A stretch of 27,036 bases of DNA from the NCBI GenBank assembly GCA_964548535.1, contig CAZJRQ010000031.1, positions 1-27,036 on the forward strand, read 5' to 3'. Origin of the DNA: CAZJRQ01 sp964548535. GTDB lineage: Bacteria > Bacillota > Clostridia > Oscillospirales > Ruminococcaceae. Shown here one piece after another: positions 22,273-27,036 of this stretch (position 1 is its first letter; the number at the start of each line of letters is the position of its first letter). The notes under the pieces are model-generated. The model did not search any database, was not told the DNA's origin, and worked only from the letters and a program-made list of their open reading frames with translations. Position numbers and translations under genes: made by a program.

Positions 22273-22671
22273 TCACCTCTTTTTCTTTGTATTAATCATT
22301 TTTTGATGCTGATGCAGTTTTCTTTTTAACTTCGTATACTCAATCTCGTTTTCTATTTGAATATATAAGTTTTCGGATTGATAAGTGCGAATTTGTGCGT
22401 TTTTAAAAAAACGTATCATGTTTTTTATTCTTTCTTCAAAATAAAAACCATTTTTCTTATACAAGCCACAAACAATTGCTGGTGCTGCTGTAATTCCCAT
22501 TATAAATATTGCGAGTTCAAGTCCTGCATTTTTTGTAAGGAAAAACATAGGTATGCCAATTGCAAATCCTATGCTAAAGCAAATTGTCTGACGTTTTGTA
22601 AGACCACCGATAAACTTTTGCTTTATTTCTCCCACATCTTTATGTACTGGTATATATTGTGCTTTTGCCAT
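22273..22671 (-). CDS. PrgI family conjugation membrane protein
   Basis: The 132-aa protein starts MAKAQYIPVHKDVGEIKQKF, then IGGLTKRQT, followed by two close membrane segments (ICFSIGFAIGIPMFFLT and LELAIFIMGITAAPAIVCGLY). The cytoplasmic tail has GFYFEERIKNMIRFFK. This is the PrgI pattern, the VirB3-like partner of VirB4 in Gram-positive conjugation. The start is ATG 22671 with GGAGC five bases upstream. A longer frame to 22707 would start inside the palindrome. It is encoded immediately before VirB4. Confidence 0.88.
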   Translation of the reverse strand: MAKAQYIPVHKDVGEIKQKFIGGLTKRQTICFSIGFAIGIPMFFLTKNAGLELAIFIMGITAAPAIVCGLYKKNGFYFEERIKNMIRFFKNAQIRTYQSENLYIQIENEIEYTKLKRKLHQHQKMINTKKKR

Positions 22672-22686
22672 TATTGCTCCTTTCAC

Positions 22687-22711
22687 ACCTTTGCCCCAGT
22701 GGGGCAAAGGT
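22687..22711. repeat. ICE palindrome copy 4 (perfect 25-base)
   Basis: A perfect palindrome around base 22699 with arms ACCTTTGCCCCA and its complement. It fills the gap between the VirB6-like stop (22716) and the PrgI ribosome site, so the mRNA hairpin lies just upstream of GGAGC. No T-run follows. Confidence 0.75.
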
Positions 22712-22715
22712 TATT

Positions 22716-23645
22716 TTAATGTGCATTAAATATAGACTTTGAAATTGCTCCTGAACGTAAAATAGTAAATATTAATGCAAAAGCAAAGCCTAATAAAATT
22801 CCCATTTGTAAAAAAACACTTCCACCAGAAGTACTTAATGTGGCAACTGTATTAACAAATAGGGTTATAAATATTGATAGTGCGATAATTATAAATAACC
22901 CTTGAAATGCTAATGCTAAAACACCTCTAAGCCAATTGTTTCCAATCTGTCGCCATTCCTGATTCATAAATGTCGCCATTGGAATTGGTGACGCACCTAA
23001 ATACATAAATGCTTCTATCATTCGTGAACAAAGCGAAACTATTATTACCGCGAAAATTATAAAAATAGAAACTGTTAAGAATCCAGAGAGTATTAATAGA
23101 ACTAATAGTTGTCCGATATTTAAATCATCAGTAATGTTGATACTTGTAATATATGATTTAGTACCGAATAATCCTTGTGTTGCTTTTACAGCAACTGAAG
23201 TGCCTATGTTGAAAATTCCTGACGTTATATAGAAAACATTTGAAACTAACGTTATACCGCAGATGCATTTTATAATCCACCGTATAAAAATACTCGTATC
23301 AAAATCTCGAAAATTATTACCTGAGATGACCATTTGTATTAAATCGTTTAACAGTACTATAGTTAAAATCATACCAGCGATAGGTACGACTGCATTGTTG
23401 CAGATTGTTTCAATCCCTGACCATATAGTTGTAGTGTTAGCTACTGAATTGCCAAGTGCTCCAGTAAATTCAGTAGGACTGGTTGTTAGAAATTGTGATA
23501 AAACGCTATTCTCTCCAACTGTAGCTTTATTTAAAGAGCTACCTAAAATTTCTATAGATGTCGATAATGATGCTTCAACACCGCTTTTAAGTGTGTCACA
23601 TATTGCATTATTTATTGCATCTACAAAATCACTTACTATTCCCAA
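22716..23645 (-). CDS. VirB6/TrbL-like polytopic conjugation protein
   Basis: The product of about 309 aa has an amphipathic N-terminus (LGIVSDFVDAINNAICDTLK) and five to six membrane segments: VVPIAGMILTIVLLNDLIQM, WIIKCICGITLVSNVFYI, QLLVLLILSGFLTVSIFIIF, LALAFQGLFIIIALSIFITL and MGILLGFAFALIFTIL. Between them is a conserved-looking loop, SRMIEAFMYLGASPIPMATF. It corresponds to the channel protein placed between Maff2 and PrgI in CTn/Tn1549-type ICEs. The start is best placed at TTG 23645, six bases after AAGGAGGA. An upstream TTG at 23663 would put this ribosome site inside the coding region. Confidence 0.8.
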   Translation of the reverse strand: MGIVSDFVDAINNAICDTLKSGVEASLSTSIEILGSSLNKATVGENSVLSQFLTTSPTEFTGALGNSVANTTTIWSGIETICNNAVVPIAGMILTIVLLNDLIQMVISGNNFRDFDTSIFIRWIIKCICGITLVSNVFYITSGIFNIGTSVAVKATQGLFGTKSYITSINITDDLNIGQLLVLLILSGFLTVSIFIIFAVIIVSLCSRMIEAFMYLGASPIPMATFMNQEWRQIGNNWLRGVLALAFQGLFIIIALSIFITLFVNTVATLSTSGGSVFLQMGILLGFAFALIFTILRSGAISKSIFNAH

Positions 23646-23672
23646 TATAATTCCTCCTTCCAATTAATAATT

Positions 23673-23693
23673 TAGCAGGGTGTTGCCCTGCTA
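23673..23693 (-). terminator. Hairpin between Maff2-like and VirB6-like genes
   Basis: A perfect eight-base stem TAGCAGGG (23673-23680) / CCCTGCTA (23686-23693) with a five-base loop, followed on the minus strand by AATTATTAATT. It may be a weak terminator that lets the small pilin-like gene be expressed more than the genes after it, or an mRNA-stabilising hairpin. Confidence 0.5.
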
Positions 23694-23715
23694 GATTGTT
23701 TTGAAATATGTTGTA

Positions 23716-24111
23716 TTATCCAGTTACACCAGTCATCATATTGCCTAGAACAGGTACAAGAACTATTGCTGTTAAAATCAATCCTACTCCTGCCATGGTT
23801 TGCTTTATCCCTTGTGATTTTGCTCCAGCGTTATCGTTTCCATAACCCTCAAGTAGATTTATAATTCCCCAAATGCCTAATCCAGCACCTATGAGGATAA
23901 TCAAACCTTTTAGTACAGTGACTGAATTTGATATAAACGCTGATGCATCAACATCAGCAAACGCTGTAATTGACATACAAACTATTGTACATAAAGCTAC
24001 TGTGAACTGAAAAGTCATTTTCTTAGCAACTTTGCACCGATTACTAATTGATACACTTTTTTTAATTTCCATGTTGTCTAGTACTTCTGTTGATTTTTTG
24101 AATTTTGTCAT
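23716..24111 (-). CDS. Maff2 family small membrane protein (VirB2-like)
   Basis: The 131-aa protein ends with the diagnostic Maff2 block LIILIGAGLGIWGIINLLEG, then YGNDNAGAKSQGIKQ and a second membrane segment (AGVGLILTAIVLVPVLG). Two adjacent hydrophobic segments after a signal-like region resemble a VirB2/TrbC pilin subunit. The N-terminus is extended by about 60 residues: a charged tip, then a signal-like stretch (FQFTVALCTIVCMSITAFA). The start is ATG 24111 with GGAGG eight bases upstream. A TTG at 24126 overlaps that site and is rejected. It lies between VirD4 and the VirB6-like gene, as in related ICEs. Confidence 0.85.
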   Translation of the reverse strand: MTKFKKSTEVLDNMEIKKSVSISNRCKVAKKMTFQFTVALCTIVCMSITAFADVDASAFISNSVTVLKGLIILIGAGLGIWGIINLLEGYGNDNAGAKSQGIKQTMAGVGLILTAIVLVPVLGNMMTGVTG

Positions 24112-24154
24112 AAATTTTTCCTCCAATAATGTTTAAATAAAAATGTCTTGTCCG

Positions 24155-26068
24155 TTACTTCCATTCATACAAACTAACTTTTGATTTTTTTAGTTTGTTT
24201 TGATTTATTTTGCGTTGTTTGATATCTGAAACATATTTTTCGATATCAAATTTATTTTTAATATTTGAATCCATCAAATATTTGTACTGTTTGTGCTTAG
24301 TAATATCAAACTTATCCGAGAAAAACGGACGAACTCCTCGAAGCTGTAAGATACACTTGCCGCCATCCATTACTGCTAATTCATCTTGCGACATCAACTC
24401 CTTTCCTAGTTTTTTATAGTTCATACCATAAGAACGTGATGTTCCACGAGTGTCGGAAGTATCAAAATCATCAATTGTCTGCTTGCCAAGCATTTCAGAA
24501 ATCTCTTTCAATGTTGATTTTTCTTTTCCACCTAAAAATAATGTAGTATCACAGTTTCCGACAATTGTGTCAGCATTATCTTTATAAAGAGCTTTAAGCT
24601 GTGATTGTGCCTGCAAGATAATACTGGCTGATATTTCACGACTACGTATAGTCGCTATCAGTTTTTCAAATTCAGGGATAAGCCCTATATTCGCAAACTC
24701 GTCTAGAATGCAACGTACATGGTATTTTAATTTTCCGCTGCCGTCTGGGTTGTTATCTGCTTTTGTACACAACAAATTAAACATTTGTGTATACATTATT
24801 GCAACAAGAAAATTAAATGTGTCATTTGTATCTGAAATAATGATGAATAGAGCAGTCAGCTCATCGCCAATTTTATCAAGTCCCATTTCATCATAAGACG
24901 TGATTTCCAAAATGCTATCAATACTAAAGCAAGCCAGACGAGTAGAACAGCTTATTAGGATTGACTTTGCTGTTTTACCAGCTGCAAGCTTGTACGCTTT
25001 ATATTGCTTAACAGCAAAACTACCAATTTTTATTTGTTCCTGAGTAGGGGTAATCTCTTTCATTTCCTCAAATTCTTCTTCAATTTCATCATCTTCATCA
25101 AATCCATTATTTATCCACTTTTCTACCGCTTCAAATTGCAAATCAATTGCATTCTTAAAGCTCTCATCATCTTCACGGCATTCTGAACAATTAATCATAT
25201 CAATTAACGTTTCAAAATTTCTTTCATTTGCTGGTGATAATGTAAATATCATCGCTATGTATGCAGTGTAAAGCAATCTTTCTGCCTTTACCCAAAAGTC
25301 TTCTGTTTTTTGCTCAGAGCCAGAAGTGTTTTTAATTAAAACGTCTACGAACTTTAGAATATCCTGTTCGCGATTCTCCACAGAAATATACGCAAAAGGA
25401 TTGTAGTGCATAGATTTTTTAAACTCTATTGTATTAAAGACTTTTATTTTATATGGCTCATAGATTTCATTTCCTTTTTTGTTTTTCCGCCCAGTAGGTC
25501 TTCCACGTTGCAGCATTTTACCGCATTCAATTAAAACCGTGCCTTTTGGGTCAGTAAATACATAAGAGGAATGCATTTGCATTAAATTTGGTTTTCCAAA
25601 GAAACGTGTTTTGCCACTACCAGAACCACCCATTACAAGTATGTTTTTATTCCTTGCATATTTTTGATGTGATGGTTTGCCCATTGTTAAACTTTCTGTT
25701 TGAGTTAAAATAACGTTGTTTTCAAAAGATTTTTTATCTATGTATGGCTTGATCTCTTTTGGAGTACCAAACCTACCAGAACCATGTTCTTCACCATGTC
25801 GGAACTTCTTTGCATTTTTCTTTTTGTAATAAAGAATTGCTCTGAAGATTAATGCTGTAATCAGCCCAAATATAAAATCATTAATATGAAAACTTATATT
25901 TAGTTTTGAAAAAGCATTAGAGAGATTAGATGAAAAATGCATAATTTTTTCTGCTAAATCATTACCACCAGAAATTCTCCAAGCATAACTTATGTTGTTG
26001 CCTAAATAGAAAAAAATGATTAAAGGTAAAACTGAAATTATGATTTTTTTCAGCTTTGAAGTGTTCAT
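24155..26068 (-). CDS. VirD4/TraG-like type IV coupling protein
   Basis: The 637-aa ATPase links the relaxosome to the secretion channel. Two N-terminal membrane segments (about 9-30 and 62-82) anchor it. The ATPase domain starts near GSGRFGTPKEIKPY. Walker A is VMGGSGSGKTRFFGKP (about 146-161), followed by SYVFTDPKGT. Walker B is CILDEFANIG (about 454-463), with the conserved ILQAQSQLKALY after it. An acidic insertion (DEDDEIEEEFEEMKE) interrupts the all-alpha domain near residue 325. The start is ATG 26068, and a GAGGTGA lies about 11 bases upstream. It follows a PcfB-like gene, its usual partner. Both this ICE's relaxase and possibly that of the nested IME would use it. Confidence 0.93.
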   Translation of the reverse strand: MNTSKLKKIIISVLPLIIFFYLGNNISYAWRISGGNDLAEKIMHFSSNLSNAFSKLNISFHINDFIFGLITALIFRAILYYKKKNAKKFRHGEEHGSGRFGTPKEIKPYIDKKSFENNVILTQTESLTMGKPSHQKYARNKNILVMGGSGSGKTRFFGKPNLMQMHSSYVFTDPKGTVLIECGKMLQRGRPTGRKNKKGNEIYEPYKIKVFNTIEFKKSMHYNPFAYISVENREQDILKFVDVLIKNTSGSEQKTEDFWVKAERLLYTAYIAMIFTLSPANERNFETLIDMINCSECREDDESFKNAIDLQFEAVEKWINNGFDEDDEIEEEFEEMKEITPTQEQIKIGSFAVKQYKAYKLAAGKTAKSILISCSTRLACFSIDSILEITSYDEMGLDKIGDELTALFIIISDTNDTFNFLVAIMYTQMFNLLCTKADNNPDGSGKLKYHVRCILDEFANIGLIPEFEKLIATIRSREISASIILQAQSQLKALYKDNADTIVGNCDTTLFLGGKEKSTLKEISEMLGKQTIDDFDTSDTRGTSRSYGMNYKKLGKELMSQDELAVMDGGKCILQLRGVRPFFSDKFDITKHKQYKYLMDSNIKNKFDIEKYVSDIKQRKINQNKLKKSKVSLYEWK

Positions 26069-26089
26069 ACTTCTGATGTCACCTCACTT

Positions 26090-26578
26090 CTAACGTGATA
26101 GGGACGTGGAACGATTGCGTTCTTTGTCCTTGTTAGCATTATTATAATTTTCTTTAAGTTTTGAATCTAAATTTTGAATTTTTTCTCTTGGAATTTCAAC
26201 TTTTTTTTGCTTGTTTTTTTCAGAAACTCCGTGTGCATATTCTGTAAAAGCAGCCTTAAAATTTTCTGTTTTATCTGTAGAAAAGAAGACATGATATGTA
26301 GGTGGTGATGTTGACTTATCACGCTTAAGTGAGTAGTCAACATTGTACTTCATTGCTGTCTGCTTGAAGTCTTTTATGTTGTTATCAGTTACTTCAATTG
26401 ATTCAAGTTTTCCTGAAAATTTTTGTGTCAATTTCCCGTAACTTACCTGTCCTTTTTTCTGCGTTTTATTTTTTAAAAAATCACTTAAAGCTGACTTCAA
26501 AATGTCAGCTGACATTTTTTCAGTTTGCAAAATAATATCAATAACTTTGTCAATATCTTTTTCTAAATTTCCACTCAA
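26090..26578 (-). CDS. PcfB/DUF3801-like conjugation accessory protein
   Basis: The protein of about 162 aa has the order seen in PcfB-type proteins: an N-terminal helix (EKDIDKVIDIILQTEKM), a middle strand-rich part with YGKLTQK, then YNVDYSLKRDKSTSPPTYHV, then FFSTDKTENFKAAFTEYA. The C-terminus is charged and disordered. PcfB of pCF10 binds DNA and the coupling protein, recruiting the relaxosome; here it directly precedes VirD4, 21 bases away. The start is uncertain. GTG 26587 lies inside the GGAGTG ribosome site, so TTG 26578 eight bases after GGAG is preferred. Confidence 0.7.
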   Translation of the reverse strand: MSGNLEKDIDKVIDIILQTEKMSADILKSALSDFLKNKTQKKGQVSYGKLTQKFSGKLESIEVTDNNIKDFKQTAMKYNVDYSLKRDKSTSPPTYHVFFSTDKTENFKAAFTEYAHGVSEKNKQKKVEIPREKIQNLDSKLKENYNNANKDKERNRSTSLSR

Positions 26579-26589
26579 AAAAATCACTC

Positions 26590-26988
26590 CTAACGTTCAT
26601 CACGTTGTATTAACTTTTGCTTTTTTTCTTGTTTTTCTTGTTCAACTTTTTGACTTTCTTTCGACTTTTCTTCTAATAAAAAATCAAAGTTAGGAACTTC
26701 AAAAAGTTGCCGATAATCGTTTTTTTCGTTTAGCCATTTTCGCATATCTGCATAAACTTTTTGAGCTGCTTCGTTAGTATCAAAATATCCTAAAGTGATT
26801 TCATTTTTCTTGCTTTCTTCACTCTCCTCTTTACTTTTTTCTTCATCAAAATCTTTGCCATGAATAACAGCGACTACCTGGTAAACTTCTTGAATGTTTT
26901 CGCCATCGTTTAATTCACCAGCGTAAAATTTAATTAGCTTGACGTATCTGTAATTTACAAAAACGTCATCTTGAGTAACAATTGTCAT
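26590..26988 (-). CDS. Hypothetical 132-aa ICE protein
   Basis: I do not recognise this protein. The N-terminal half is a small folded part (VNYRYVKLIKFYAG, VYQVVAVIHG, ITLGYFDTNEAAQKVYADMR), which reads as beta-alpha units suited to binding another protein. The last 40 residues are Lys/Glu/Gln-rich and probably disordered or coiled. The start is ATG 26988 with a strong AGGAGG. It lies upstream of the PcfB-like gene (11-base gap at the called TTG start) and seems to be the first gene of this operon segment within the window, after palindrome copy 5. Confidence 0.6.
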   Translation of the reverse strand: MTIVTQDDVFVNYRYVKLIKFYAGELNDGENIQEVYQVVAVIHGKDFDEEKSKEESEESKKNEITLGYFDTNEAAQKVYADMRKWLNEKNDYRQLFEVPNFDFLLEEKSKESQKVEQEKQEKKQKLIQRDER

Positions 26989-27019
26989 GAGTTTTCCTCC
27001 TAAAATTTGATTTATATTT

Positions 27020-27036
27020 AACTTCTGCCCCAGTGG
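27020..27036. repeat. ICE palindrome copy 5 (cut by the window end)
   Basis: The left arm AACTTCTGCCCCA, the centre and the first bases of the right arm (TGG) are present before the window ends. It lies 32 bases upstream of the ATG at 26988 on the minus strand, the same placement as copies 3 and 4. Confidence 0.65.

Noticed and set aside
1..27036. CRISPR arrays, tRNA or rRNA genes
   Set aside because: No regularly spaced repeats and no recognisable cloverleaf or rRNA segment was found on either strand.

Overview
The window looks like accessory DNA of a gut-type Bacillota (Clostridia, Ruminococcus-like). I infer this from the AT-rich conjugation operon of the Tn1549/CTn kind (VirD4, Maff2, PrgI, VirB4, DUF4315, DUF4366), the Gram-positive ribosome binding sites, and a large serine recombinase with a TnpW-like partner. 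No chromosomal housekeeping gene and no RNA gene is visible.

There are two nested mobile elements. The outer one is an integrative conjugative element (ICE). Its backbone covers about 1-1757 and 16268-27036 and reads mostly on the minus strand, from right to left. In transcription order it holds a small hypothetical gene, a PcfB-like gene, the VirD4 coupling protein, a Maff2/VirB2-like small membrane protein, a VirB6/TrbL-like membrane protein, PrgI, the VirB4 ATPase, a large membrane protein with a degenerate M23 domain, DUF4315 and DUF4366. Beyond the insertion lie a 138-aa unknown gene and, on the plus strand, a DGNHR-motif protein. Five copies of a CCCC-A-S-T-GGGG palindrome sit in the intergenic gaps of this backbone and nowhere else in the window.

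The inner element is about 14.5 kb (1758-16267) and interrupts the ICE's DUF4366 gene. Removing it at an AA/TT core dinucleotide rejoins the two halves exactly in frame into a 254-codon gene. The two element ends are imperfect inverted repeats of each other, as expected of a serine-recombinase attachment site. The element encodes its own mobilization genes (MobC, a MOBP-type relaxase, a small resolvase, and a hairpin-rich candidate oriT) and its own large serine recombinase (TnpX-like, with a TnpW-like small protein). It has no secretion system of its own, so it probably depends on a helper such as the ICE it sits in.

The inner element carries a compact defence operon (2188-8933) under one promoter. 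The order is an XRE regulator, two paralogous 5-methylcytosine methyltransferases, a PD-(D/E)XK nuclease candidate, and a 958-aa protein joining a PHP phosphoesterase domain to an SMC/ABC-like ATPase (TrlF-like). The genes overlap or nearly touch. The operon is clearly more AT-rich than the mobilization and recombination genes beside it, so it looks like separately acquired cargo. Two methyltransferases plus a nuclease suggest restriction-modification of an asymmetric site. The fixed addition of a PHP-ATPase is the part most likely to be an under-described system. A separately promoted membrane-anchored alpha/beta hydrolase is a second possible cargo gene.
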